A stretch of 64,000 nucleotides of DNA from Maricaulis sp965242785. GTDB taxonomy: Bacteria; Pseudomonadota; Alphaproteobacteria; Caulobacterales; Maricaulaceae. A program made the position numbers and the translations under genes. The notes under the pieces were generated by a model. That model worked only from the letters and a program-made list of their open reading frames with translations. It was not told where the DNA came from and searched no databases. Location of the stretch: NCBI GenBank assembly GCA_965242785.1, contig CBDETA010000004.1, positions 496,001-560,000 on the forward strand. Reading direction: 5' to 3'. Of the stretch, positions 1 to 8,513 are shown piece by piece (position 1 is the first letter of the stretch; each line of letters starts with the position of its first letter).

Positions 1-1358
1 ATCAGGGCCAGCGAGGAACCACAGACCGTTGCCATCGAGGACGAGCCGTTGGACTCGGTGATCTCGGAGACGAGACGGATCGTGTAGGGGAAATCCTCGT
101 GCTTGGGCAGCACAGCGCGCACGGCCCGCCAGGCCAGCTTGCCGTGACCGATTTCCCGGCGACCCGGAGCCAGACGGAAAGACGTCTCGCCGACCGAATA
201 GGGCGGGAAGTTGTAGTGCAGGAGGAATTTTTCCTTGTAGGTCCCGGTCAGGTCGTCGATGAACTGCTCATCTTCGCCCGTGCCCAGCGTCGCCACGACC
301 AGACCCTGGGTCTCGCCGCGGGTGAACAGGGCCGAACCGTGCGTGCGCGGCAGGATGCCCGCTTCCGACACGATCGGACGGACCTGGTCCAGCGACCGGC
401 CGTCGATGCGCTTGCCGGTCTTGATGATGCCGCCGCGGACGATGGAGCTTTCCACCGACTTCAGCACATCCTTCAGCACCGTACCCGGGATACCGTCCGG
501 ACGCTCTTCGGTCTGGGCCAGCTCTGCCACGGCCTTTTCCTTCGCCGCACCGACCGCCTTGTAGCGCTCGGTCTTGTCGGTGATGGTGTAGGCGGCGGCC
601 AGGTCGGCTTCGACCAGCTTGCGAACCTTGGCTTCTTCCGCCGAGTAATCGGCCGGGGTGTAGTCCCACGGTTCCTTGGCGGCTTTTTCGGCCAGCTTGA
701 TGATCATTTCGATCACCGGCTGGAAGGCCTTGTGGCCGGCCATCACTGCACCGAGCATGATTTCCTCGGACAGCTCCTTGGCTTCCGATTCAACCATCAT
801 CACGGCGTCGGTGGTTCCGGCGACAACCAGGTCCAGCGCGCTGTCGGCCATGTCGTCCACGGCCGGGTTGATGACGTAATCGCCATCGATATAGCCCACG
901 CGGGCGGCACCGATCGGGCCCATGAAGGGCAGGCCGGACAGGACCAGCGCCGCAGAGGCGCCAACCATGCCGACGACGTCCGGATCGTTTTCCATGTCGT
1001 GGGACAGGACGGTGATCATCACCTGGACTTCATTTTTGAAGCCCGGCGCGAACAGCGGACGGATCGGACGGTCGATGAGACGCGAGGTCAGCGTCTCTTT
1101 TTCCGTCGGACGGCCTTCGCGCTTGAAATAACCGCCCGGGATCTTGCCCGCAGCGAAGTATTTCTCTTGGTAGTTGACGGTCAGGGGGAAGAAGTCTGCC
1201 CCCTCCTTGACCTGTTTGACGCCAACGGCGGTGGCGAGAACCGTGGTCTCGCCATAGGTCACCATGACCGCGCCGTCTGCCTGTCGGGCGACCCGCCCGG
1301 TTTCGATGGTGAGCGGGCGACCCGCCCACTCAATCGTTTCTTTTTGAATATCGAACAT
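1..1358 (-). CDS. pnp: Polyribonucleotide nucleotidyltransferase (PNPase), 3' end cut by window edge
   Basis: Phosphorolytic 3'-to-5' exoribonuclease of RNA turnover; family members act as trimers, often with RNase E. About 452 residues are visible and the frame stays open to the left edge, so the end of the second RNase PH domain and the KH and S1 domains lie outside. Visible marks are FAAGKIPGGYFKREGRP (about 68-84), SRLIDRPIRPLF (about 92-103), and the start of the second RNase PH domain at GKRIDGRSLDQVR (about 313). The start is ATG 1356-1358 (MFDIQKETIEW), 29 bases after rpsO. The gap is too short for the large RNase III-cleaved leader known from Escherichia coli rpsO-pnp. The identity is secure. 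Confidence 0.98.
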   Translation of the reverse strand, partial: MFDIQKETIEWAGRPLTIETGRVARQADGAVMVTYGETTVLATAVGVKQVKEGADFFPLTVNYQEKYFAAGKIPGGYFKREGRPTEKETLTSRLIDRPIRPLFAPGFKNEVQVMITVLSHDMENDPDVVGMVGASAALVLSGLPFMGPIGAARVGYIDGDYVINPAVDDMADSALDLVVAGTTDAVMMVESEAKELSEEIMLGAVMAGHKAFQPVIEMIIKLAEKAAKEPWDYTPADYSAEEAKVRKLVEADLAAAYTITDKTERYKAVGAAKEKAVAELAQTEERPDGIPGTVLKDVLKSVESSIVRGGIIKTGKRIDGRSLDQVRPIVSEAGILPRTHGSALFTRGETQGLVVATLGTGEDEQFIDDLTGTYKEKFLLHYNFPPYSVGETSFRLAPGRREIGHGKLAWRAVRAVLPKHEDFPYTIRLVSEITESNGSSSMATVCGSSLAL

Positions 1359-1387
1359 ATCGTCTTTCGTACGGATGGCGTCGCGGT

Positions 1388-1657
1388 TTAGCGGCGCAGA
1401 CCGAGCTTCTCGATCAGAGCCACATAACGGCTCTCGTCTTTCTTCTTCAGGTAATCGAGAAGACGGCGACGCTGGGAAACCATCTTAAGAAGGCCGCGAC
1501 GCGAGTGGTTGTCCTTCTTGTGGGTCTTGAAGTGCTCGGTCAGGTTGGCAATCCGTTCGGTCAGGATGGCCACCTGGACTTCGGGCGAGCCCGTATCTTC
1601 TTTGCCACGGGCATTGTCTTTGATCAGCGCGGATTTGCGCTCTTGCGTGATCGACAT
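1388..1657 (-). CDS. rpsO: 30S ribosomal protein S15
   Basis: Primary 16S rRNA-binding protein of the small-subunit platform. It has 89 residues, the normal length, with the conserved DTGSPEVQVAILTERI and THKKDNHSRRGLLKMVSQRR segments that contact helices 20-22 of 16S rRNA. An AGGAG Shine-Dalgarno element lies just upstream of the ATG. It sits 30 bases after truB and before pnp, the usual truB-rpsO-pnp order, so it is probably co-transcribed with both. No separate promoter is obvious. Confidence 0.99.
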   Translation of the reverse strand: MSITQERKSALIKDNARGKEDTGSPEVQVAILTERIANLTEHFKTHKKDNHSRRGLLKMVSQRRRLLDYLKKKDESRYVALIEKLGLRR

Positions 1658-1687
1658 CGTGTTCTCCTAAAACTCTTTGTCGCCCCG

Positions 1688-2644
1688 TTACGGGGTCAGG
1701 TTGAATACGCGCCAGGGCTGAAACTTTCCGGCCCGGGCGTCACCGATCGCCACAACCTGGTCCCCGCAGGTCGCCAAGACGGAGAAACTGCAGTCCCGAT
1801 CCGCTATGAAAAGCGGACGTCGCTGCGATTTCAGCTCTTGCGCCTGACGCGGGAGCAGGACGATCGGTCGTCCTTGCTTCAAGTGGAAGGCTTCCTCCTC
1901 GGTCACGGCCAGTGCCGGGATGTCGTCCAGCGCGGTCTGAACCGGGAGCAGAGCTTCCGAAGCGGCGCCCTTATGGGCCATTTCTGCCAGCGCGTCCAGT
2001 CTTGTGGATTCCGCGAGCGAAAACGCCCCCACGCGCATCCGGCGCAGGGCGGCCACATGGCCCTCCGTCCCCAGCGCCAGGGCGATATCGCGGGCCAGCG
2101 AGCGCACATAGGCGCCTTTCCCGCAACGCATTTCAAACACGGCCATTTCCGCCGTCGGACAGTCCAGCAGGGTCAGCGCATCAATCCGCACCGTTCGCGC
2201 TTCCAGCTGCACATCCTCGCCATCCCGCGCCAGGTCATAGGCGCGCTCGCCATCCACCTTGATCGCCGAATAAGCCGGCGGGACCTGGTCGATCTCGCCG
2301 ATGAACCGCTCCAGCACCGCCTCGATCTCCGCCCGGACCGGGCGATGGTCCGACGTCGCGACGATATCGCCCTCGGCATCCAGCGTATCCGTACGCTCAC
2401 CCCATTTCACCGTGAAGCGATAGACCTTGTCGCCCTCCATCGCGAACGGCACTGTCTTGGTCGCCTCACCCAGCGCGATCGGCAGGATGCCCGATGCCAG
2501 CGGGTCCAGCGTTCCGGCATGCCCGGCCTTCTTCGCATTGAAGATGCGGCGCACGGCCGAGACGGCCTGGGTGGAGGTCATGTCCAGCGGCTTGTCCAGG
2601 ATCACCCAGCCATGGATGTCCTCGCCCTTCTTGCGGCGGCCCAT
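1688..2644 (-). CDS. truB: tRNA pseudouridine(55) synthase
   Basis: Makes the universal pseudouridine 55 of the T-loop of tRNA. The protein has 318 residues; the catalytic aspartate is D47 in AGHAGTLDPLASGIL, followed by the KxYxxxxxxG-type segment DKVYRFTVKWGERTDTLDAEG. The C-terminal region is PUA-like. GGGAG lies about 7 bases before the ATG. It is separated from rbfA, its usual upstream neighbour, by a plus-strand gene. Expression of truB-rpsO-pnp therefore needs a promoter in the 200-base gap 2645-2845 or readthrough from rbfA. Confidence 0.98.
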   Translation of the reverse strand: MGRRKKGEDIHGWVILDKPLDMTSTQAVSAVRRIFNAKKAGHAGTLDPLASGILPIALGEATKTVPFAMEGDKVYRFTVKWGERTDTLDAEGDIVATSDHRPVRAEIEAVLERFIGEIDQVPPAYSAIKVDGERAYDLARDGEDVQLEARTVRIDALTLLDCPTAEMAVFEMRCGKGAYVRSLARDIALALGTEGHVAALRRMRVGAFSLAESTRLDALAEMAHKGAASEALLPVQTALDDIPALAVTEEEAFHLKQGRPIVLLPRQAQELKSQRRPLFIADRDCSFSVLATCGDQVVAIGDARAGKFQPWRVFNLTP

Positions 2645-2845
2645 TGCAATTCTCCCTCTCTCGCCGGGGATCGGACCCGGTCGCGAAAGCGGGCGTCACT
2701 AGACCAGCCCCGCTGGCTTCGCAAGGCTTTCAGCCCGCAATCCGGATTTTCACGCCGGCTGGCTCGAAGACCGGGGAGGATTGCCCTAGGGTCTTCACCG
2801 ACCTTACAGCGAACCTTCACTTGTCTTGACGCCGGATCGTCCTTC

Positions 2846-4117
2846 ATGCGCCCGTTTCTTGCCGTCCTCTTGTGCCTTCTTCCCGTCTGTGGTGTGGCCA
2901 AGGCCCAGGATTTTCACACAGACCTGACCCAGCGCATCACCTCGCTCGTCGCCCCGCTCACCGAAAACCGCGACCTCTCCGGCGTCATCGCCTGGCGCCA
3001 TGGCGACGGCCCCCTGCACGAGATGCGCTTCGGCTATGCCGATTGGGAATCCGGCACGCCCTTCACCGCGCAAACCCCTGTTCCGGCAGGCGATATCACC
3101 CACAGCATCACCTGGGTCCTGCTGCAGGACCTGCTCCGGCGCGGCGATATCTCGCCCATCGACACCCTTCGCCGCTACGCTCCGGACGCAGACCTGTCCG
3201 GCGTTAACACAGTCGCGGACCTCCTGGACCGGCTCGACCAGCCCGGCACCGCCAATCGGTCCGACTGGGCCCTGGCCGCCCGGATCATCGAGCAAGCCTC
3301 CGCCGCCCGCTTCGAAACCCTCGCCGCATCAAGCATCCTGGCGCCGCTGGAGTTGAACCGGTCCAGTCTCCAGCGCGGCCACGCCCGCCCCGCGGGCACC
3401 GCCATCGCCTACGCCCCGGGCCCGCGTCCGCTCGACCTGCGCCGCCTGCCCCGTCAGCAACTGTCACCCGGCGCCGATGGCCTGGTCAGCACCGCGGACG
3501 ATCTCACCCGTCTGGGCCAGGCCATCCTGCAACGGCGCATCGACCTGTTCCGGCCGGACGGGCAGATGGCCGCCGGCTGGCAGGTGATCCAGCGCAATGG
3601 CCAGGTCGCCTACGGCATCAGCGACACCAGCAATGGTTTGCGCAGTGGAATCCTGGTCCTCGGAACCAGCGAATTGACCCTGGCCTATGCCGTCAACATC
3701 GAGTCCTATCCCGCCGCCGAGATCGGTCGCCTGGTCCTGGACCTGGCCTTCGGAGCCAGCCCGACCTTGCCGGTCCGGCCAGACACCGTTGCGCTGGCAG
3801 ACACCCACCTCTCGGCCATCGGGCAATATGACAGCGCCATTCTGGGCTCTGTGCGGCTGGAGGCGGCAGAGGGCGGTCTCGACCTGGTTCTGCCCAGCAG
3901 CGGACGCCGCGACTATCTCACGCCCTCAGGGCCGGACACGCTGTTCTGGCGCCGGATCGGGGCAGGGCTCACGCTGGAAAGGGACGCCGCCGGACGCGTC
4001 ACCGGCCTGTCCGGCCAGCGCCTTGCCGCGACGGGCAGTCCGGCCTTGCGTCTTGAACGCGCTGATCTGCCACCCCTGACCGCGACAGGAGACGTCGGCG
4101 GTGCAGGAAGGGACTGA
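2846..4117 (+). CDS. Exported serine-hydrolase (beta-lactamase fold) protein with lost catalytic motif
   Basis: A 423-residue protein that begins with a clear signal peptide (MRPFLAVLLCLLPVCGVAKAQ, cleavage near residue 20). Its body resembles the class C beta-lactamase/DD-peptidase-like serine hydrolases: GVIAWRHGDG, FGYADWESGTPFT, and a segment with the spacing of the active-site helix. Where active members have S-x-x-K, this one reads D83-I-T-H86, followed by S87. No convincing Y-x-N motif is visible later. It is therefore probably a non-catalytic periplasmic protein, or a very diverged enzyme. It lies head-to-head with truB, and its stop (4115-4117) directly abuts the rbfA stop. An upstream extension of the frame is open but antisense to truB, so the ATG before the signal peptide was chosen. 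Confidence 0.7.
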   Translation: MRPFLAVLLCLLPVCGVAKAQDFHTDLTQRITSLVAPLTENRDLSGVIAWRHGDGPLHEMRFGYADWESGTPFTAQTPVPAGDITHSITWVLLQDLLRRGDISPIDTLRRYAPDADLSGVNTVADLLDRLDQPGTANRSDWALAARIIEQASAARFETLAASSILAPLELNRSSLQRGHARPAGTAIAYAPGPRPLDLRRLPRQQLSPGADGLVSTADDLTRLGQAILQRRIDLFRPDGQMAAGWQVIQRNGQVAYGISDTSNGLRSGILVLGTSELTLAYAVNIESYPAAEIGRLVLDLAFGASPTLPVRPDTVALADTHLSAIGQYDSAILGSVRLEAAEGGLDLVLPSSGRRDYLTPSGPDTLFWRRIGAGLTLERDAAGRVTGLSGQRLAATGSPALRLERADLPPLTATGDVGGAGRD

Positions 4118-4543
4118 TCAGTCCTCGCCGTCCTCGTCTGACTCGGCCTGCTTGCCGATATCCTGCTTCACATGCGGCCGGTTCAGCAGCTCGTCGACAT
4201 GGCTGGCCGTGTCGAAGCTGTTGTCGGGATGAAAGTGCAGCTCGGGCGTGAACTTCATGTCGATCTCGCGTCCCAGACGGCCCCGCAGGAAGGAGGCCGC
4301 CCGGTTGAGCGCTGCGGCGACCTTTTGCTGATCGCCACGCCCCAGCGGCGCGACATAGACCTTCGCCTGACGCAGATCCGGGCTGGGGCGCACCTCGGTG
4401 ACCGAAATCAGCACCCCGTCCAGATCCGGATCGCGCATTTGTTCACGCGCGAGAATGTCGACCAGGGCATGGCGCACCAACTCGCCGGCACGCAGCTGGC
4501 GCTGCGAAGGGCCCTTGGTTTCATTGCGATTGTGACGGGCCAT
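4118..4543 (-). CDS. rbfA: 30S ribosome-binding factor A
   Basis: Cold-shock and maturation factor that binds the 30S subunit near the 5' end of 16S rRNA. The preferred start is ATG 4541-4543 (MARHNRNETKGPSQRQ), preceded by an AGG-rich site. This gives 141 residues; an open extension to 4636 has no family similarity. The KH-like core contains LVRHALVDIL, LISVTEVRPSPDLRQAKVYVAPLG and a family-typical ELHFHPDNSFDTASHVDELL. The tail is acidic (ESDEDGED). It normally follows infB directly, but here two plus-strand genes lie between them. Confidence 0.97.
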   Translation of the reverse strand: MARHNRNETKGPSQRQLRAGELVRHALVDILAREQMRDPDLDGVLISVTEVRPSPDLRQAKVYVAPLGRGDQQKVAAALNRAASFLRGRLGREIDMKFTPELHFHPDNSFDTASHVDELLNRPHVKQDIGKQAESDEDGED

Positions 4544-4721
4544 GGCGGCCTCCGGTATCTGCGACGTCAGGGCGCGGGGGTGTACGCCCGCAAGCGCGTC
4601 GATGCAAGGGGCAGCATCGTGACCGCAAGCTGACACATCGTCCAGAATTCTCCCGCAAGCGTGACTGGCCGCCCGGCAAGGCCCGGCCTACAGCAGGCAG
4701 GGGAGAGACAAGGGGACAATC

Positions 4722-5195
4722 ATGCTTTCAATCGGACACACGCTTTGCGCGCTTGTGCTGTGGCAAGCCTCACCGGCCGAGCCCCTCGCCGTCGCTGAAG
4801 CCTATCTGACCGCCTATGAAGCCCAGGACTTCGACGCCCTGCGCGCCCTCTACGCGGAGGATGCGGTCTTCATCGACCCGACCTCTGCGAACGTACAGCC
4901 CATCACACCGCCGATTTCCTGGCAGGGACGGGACGCCATCATCGAAGGCCTGCGCAGCTGGGGCGTTGCCCGCATGGACTATACACTGGACCGGACATTC
5001 CATGCTTCCGGCCAGGTTGTTTTCGACGGCACCAGTGACGTGATCTACCAGACACCGAATGGCGAGCTGACCTATCGCTTTCCCATCATCACCATCATCA
5101 CGGTCGCGAACGGGCAGGTGACCGAGCACCGTGACTACACAGACTATGCCGGCATGCATCAAGTGCCGGCTCCCGGGACAGGAGAAACAGAATGA
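4722..5195 (+). CDS. SnoaL-like (NTF2-fold) protein, first of a tandem pair
   Basis: A 157-residue protein with a short hydrophobic N-terminus (MLSIGHTLCALVLWQASPA), probably a signal peptide. It is followed by an NTF2/SnoaL cone-fold domain: AVAEAYLTAYEAQDFDALRALYAEDAVFIDPT, then WQGRDAIIEGLRSW and VTEHRDYTDYAGM. The fold is shared by polyketide cyclases, ketosteroid isomerases and many non-enzymatic proteins, so the substrate cannot be named. AAGGGG lies 7-8 bases before the ATG. The stop overlaps the start of the next gene (ATGA at 5192-5195), so the two are translationally coupled. Confidence 0.85.
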   Translation: MLSIGHTLCALVLWQASPAEPLAVAEAYLTAYEAQDFDALRALYAEDAVFIDPTSANVQPITPPISWQGRDAIIEGLRSWGVARMDYTLDRTFHASGQVVFDGTSDVIYQTPNGELTYRFPIITIITVANGQVTEHRDYTDYAGMHQVPAPGTGETE

Positions 5196-5689
5196 TCCGA
5201 ATGATGTTGGGCGCGGTAGCGCTCTCGACAGCCCTCGCCGGCACGGCAAACGCGCAAGCCACAACTGACGCTGAAGAACTGGCACGCACCTACATGAGCC
5301 ACTACTCGCGCGTCGACTGGGATGCCATGGAGGCCCTGATGGCCGAGGACGTGGTGTTCAGCGATGTCACGGCGCAGGGCGAGGGCATTGGGCCGGACGG
5401 GCTGCACCATGAGGGGCGCGCCGAGACCATGCAGGCACTGCGCGACTTCTCCGCACAGTACAATCCGATCGAGCTCGGATTTGTCTGGGACGATGTCTTC
5501 GAAAGCAATGGCCGGGTCGTGTTCATCGGCCATGTCAACGCGATATTCCCTACCGAGGATCCCGGAGAGGTCTTCCGCTGGCGCGCCCGGCAAGTCTCCG
5601 TGGTCACGGTTCGCGACGGCCGGGTCGTTCAGCATCACGACTACGCCAATTATGCGACACCCGAGCAGAGCGTCATTCCGGCGCAGTAG
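5192..5689 (+). CDS. Exported SnoaL-like (NTF2-fold) protein, second of a tandem pair
   Basis: A 165-residue protein with a standard signal peptide (cleavage after TANA, about residue 21) and an NTF2/SnoaL domain. It parallels the preceding gene: EELARTYMSHYSRVDWDAMEALMAEDVVFSDVT, VVFIGHVNAIFPT, VTVRDGRVVQHHDYANYATP. The shared DxD and HxDYxxY patterns suggest that the pair arose by duplication and may work together in the periplasm. A bidirectional terminator follows at 5713-5750. The precise function is unknown. Confidence 0.85.
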   Translation: MIRMMLGAVALSTALAGTANAQATTDAEELARTYMSHYSRVDWDAMEALMAEDVVFSDVTAQGEGIGPDGLHHEGRAETMQALRDFSAQYNPIELGFVWDDVFESNGRVVFIGHVNAIFPTEDPGEVFRWRARQVSVVTVRDGRVVQHHDYANYATPEQSVIPAQ

Positions 5690-5712
5690 AGGGCTACGCA
5701 AGCCCGGAACAT

Positions 5713-5750
5713 AAAAAGGGGCGAACCGGCCGGCTCGCCCCTTTCTTGTG
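5713..5750. terminator. Bidirectional intrinsic terminator between the SnoaL pair and infB
   Basis: A perfect 10-bp stem (AAAGGGGCGA at 5715-5724 with TCGCCCCTTT at 5735-5744) closes a 10-base loop that is itself CCGGCCGG-rich. Read on the minus strand it is followed by TTTTTAT, a good uridine run for ending infB mRNA. On the plus strand it is followed by TTTCTTGT and can end the SnoaL pair. It implies that infB transcripts do not routinely continue into rbfA. Confidence 0.85.
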
Positions 5751-5772
5751 ACCATCAGGCCTGTGACACGCC

Positions 5773-8373
5773 TCAGCTTTCCAGCTTGCGGGCCACTTCG
5801 ATGACTTCGAAACACTCGATCGTGTCACCAGCCTGGATGTCTTCGTAATTCTCGAAGGCCATGCCGCACTCGGTACCGGCGCGAACGTCGGACACTTCGT
5901 CCTTGAACCGCTTCAGCGTCTTCAGCTTGCCCTCGTGGATCACCGTATCGTCGCGCAGCAGGCGCACGCCACAGCCGCGCTTGACCACGCCCTCGGTGAC
6001 ACGACAACCGCCGACCTTGCCGACCTTGGTGATGTTGAACACTTCCAGGATCTCGGCGTAGCCGATGAAGTTTTCGCGCTTCTCCGGCGCCAGCATGCCC
6101 TCGATCGTGTTCCGCACATCGTCGATCACGTCATAGATGACCGAGTAGTAGCGGATCTCGACATTCTCGCGTTCGGCGAGCTCGCGGGCCTGCTTGTTGG
6201 CGCGGACGTTGAAGGCAAAGATCGGGGCACCCGATGACTTGGCCAGCAGCACGTCGCTTTCATTGACGCCGCCCGGGGCCGCGTGGATGACACGGGCACG
6301 GACTTCGTCATTGCCGATCTTCTCAAGCGATTGCTTGATCGCCTCGGCCGAACCTTGAACGTCCGCCTTCACCAGCAGCGGCATTTCCTGGGTCGCATCC
6401 TGCTTCAGGCGCGCCATCATCTGCTCGAGCGAGGTTCCGCCACCGGCACCGGCGACACCGGCCTCGCGTTCCTTGCGGACACGATAGCTGGCGATTTCAC
6501 GGGCGCGGCTCTCATTCTCGACCACGGCAAACAGCTCGCCCGGTTCCGGAGCACCGTCCAGGCCGAGAATCTCGACCGGGATCGACGGACCGGCATCCTG
6601 CAACTGCTGGCCGCGCTCATTCACCAGGGCGCGCACGCGGCCCCATTGCGAACCGGCGACGACAATGTCACCGCGCTTCAGCGTACCGCGACGCACCAGA
6701 ACCGTGGCGACCGGGCCGCGGCCCTTGTCGACTTGGCTTTCGATCACCACACCGTCGGCGGCGCGATCCGGATTCGCCTTCAGGTCCAGCAGTTCGGCCT
6801 GCAGCGAAATCGCTTCGGTCAGCTCGTCCAGACCCGTACGGGCCTTGGCCGAAACCTGGACCGCCTGCACATCACCCGACATCTGCTCGACGACGATCTC
6901 GTGCTGCAGCAGGTCCGTCAGCACTTTCTGCGGGTTGGCATCCGGCTTGTCGCACTTGTTCACCGCGACAATGATCGGCGTACCCGCGGCCTTGGCGTGG
7001 TTGATCGCCTCGATGGTCTGCGGCTTAACCGAGTCATCGGCGGCCACGACCAGGATCACGATATCGGTCGCCTGGGCCCCGCGCGAACGCATGGCCGAGA
7101 AGGCGGCGTGGCCCGGCGTGTCCAGGAAGGTAATGCGATCACCCGACTTCAGCTGCACCTGGTAGGCGCCGATGTGCTGGGTGATGCCACCGGCCTCGCC
7201 CGCCACCACGTCGGTCGCGCGCAAGGCGTCCAGCAGCGAGGTCTTGCCATGGTCGACATGGCCCATGACCGCAACGACCGGAGCGCGCGGCTGCTGGTTC
7301 TCGTCCGGATCGGCCTCGGCGATAAAGCCTTCTTCGACGTCGGCCTCGGACACGCGCTTGATGACATGGCCGAATTCCTCGATCACCAGCTCGGCGGTGT
7401 CGGCATCCAGCACGTCGTTCACGCGGACCATCTGGCCCTGTTTCATCAGGTATTTGACAACATCGACAGCGCGCTCGGCCATGCGGTTGGCGAGGTCGGA
7501 CACGGTGATCGCCTCCGGCACCACGACTTCACGCGCAACCTTGTCACGGCCACCCGTGGTGTCCATGCGGCGCTGCTTTTCACGCTCGCGGGCGCGGCGG
7601 ACCGAGGCCAGCGAACGCTGACGGTCCTCGTCACCATCGAGAATGTTCTGGATGGTCAGCTTGCCGCGACGGCGATTGTCGGTCTTGGCCCGGCTCGGCT
7701 GGGCCTTGGCCGGAGCGCCACCGACGCCACCCTTGCGCTTGACCCGGCCACCCATGGCCTCGAGCGCGGAGGCGGCGCCATCGGCCCCGTCATCATCGCG
7801 ATCGGCGGTCTTGTCTTTTTCCTTGTCCTTGGCCGGCGGTGCCTTGCGACGCGGCTCGTCATCATTTTTGACGAGCGCGGCTTCGGCATCGGCAGCAGCG
7901 GCAGCGGCCGCCTCGGCTTCGGCACGCGCCTTGGCATCGGCTTCGGCACGGGCGTCGGCTTCAGCCTTCTTGGCTTCGCGGGCTTCACGCTCGCGCTGCT
8001 CTTCCAGCTGACGTTGCTCGTCCGCCGCACGCTGGGCGCGGGCCTCGGCTTCTTCTTTCTGCTTGGCTTCGCGATCGGCAGCCTCGGCACGGGCGCGGGC
8101 GATGGCCCGCTGACGCGCAACGAGCTCTTCCTCGGACAGGCCCAGCTGGCGCGCCTTGGCGGCCAGGGCACTTTCACCGCCCTTGCCGGCGGCTGCGGGC
8201 TTGCCGCTCGCCGGAGCTCCGTCCTTGCCCGGCGCGGCTACGCGCTTGCGCTTCTTCTCGACCACCACGGCCTTCGACCGTCCGCGCGCAAAACTCTGCT
8301 GCACGGTGCCACCACCGGATCGTTTCAAAGACAGCGGCCTGCGGCCGGACTTGTTGTCGTCTGCGTCGCTCAT
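5773..8373 (-). CDS. infB: Translation initiation factor IF-2
   Basis: GTPase that places initiator fMet-tRNA on the 30S subunit and promotes subunit joining. The start chosen is ATG 8371-8373 (MSDADDNKSGRRPLSLKR), with GGAAGG about 6 bases upstream; this gives 866 residues. The frame is open 22 codons further, without support. An alanine/glutamate/arginine-rich coiled N-terminal arm (about 80-200) precedes the IF2_N domain (about 280-340). The G domain begins with GHVDHGKT near residue 370 and continues with DTPGHAAF and NKCDKP; the beta-barrel domains and C2 domain follow. The terminator at 5713-5750 lies just downstream. Confidence 0.99.
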   Translation of the reverse strand: MSDADDNKSGRRPLSLKRSGGGTVQQSFARGRSKAVVVEKKRKRVAAPGKDGAPASGKPAAAGKGGESALAAKARQLGLSEEELVARQRAIARARAEAADREAKQKEEAEARAQRAADEQRQLEEQREREAREAKKAEADARAEADAKARAEAEAAAAAAADAEAALVKNDDEPRRKAPPAKDKEKDKTADRDDDGADGAASALEAMGGRVKRKGGVGGAPAKAQPSRAKTDNRRRGKLTIQNILDGDEDRQRSLASVRRAREREKQRRMDTTGGRDKVAREVVVPEAITVSDLANRMAERAVDVVKYLMKQGQMVRVNDVLDADTAELVIEEFGHVIKRVSEADVEEGFIAEADPDENQQPRAPVVAVMGHVDHGKTSLLDALRATDVVAGEAGGITQHIGAYQVQLKSGDRITFLDTPGHAAFSAMRSRGAQATDIVILVVAADDSVKPQTIEAINHAKAAGTPIIVAVNKCDKPDANPQKVLTDLLQHEIVVEQMSGDVQAVQVSAKARTGLDELTEAISLQAELLDLKANPDRAADGVVIESQVDKGRGPVATVLVRRGTLKRGDIVVAGSQWGRVRALVNERGQQLQDAGPSIPVEILGLDGAPEPGELFAVVENESRAREIASYRVRKEREAGVAGAGGGTSLEQMMARLKQDATQEMPLLVKADVQGSAEAIKQSLEKIGNDEVRARVIHAAPGGVNESDVLLAKSSGAPIFAFNVRANKQARELAERENVEIRYYSVIYDVIDDVRNTIEGMLAPEKRENFIGYAEILEVFNITKVGKVGGCRVTEGVVKRGCGVRLLRDDTVIHEGKLKTLKRFKDEVSDVRAGTECGMAFENYEDIQAGDTIECFEVIEVARKLES

Positions 8374-8513
8374 ACGAGCCTTCCAAATCGGCTTTCGTTC
8401 CACGCTGCTTCCCGGTAGCCGAATGCCGGAAAGGCGCACTGTTCAAACCTCTACCCGGTTCGAAGGCTCGCTAAACTAGCCAGCTCCGCTCCGGACGCAA
8501 CCGCTTGCGCGGT

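Noticed and set aside
6283..8418. Long plus-strand open frame (711 codons) opposite infB
   Set aside because: It is antisense to a certain gene, has low-complexity translation rich in R, G, L and D, no ribosome site and no recognisable domain; it is a by-product of high GC codon use.
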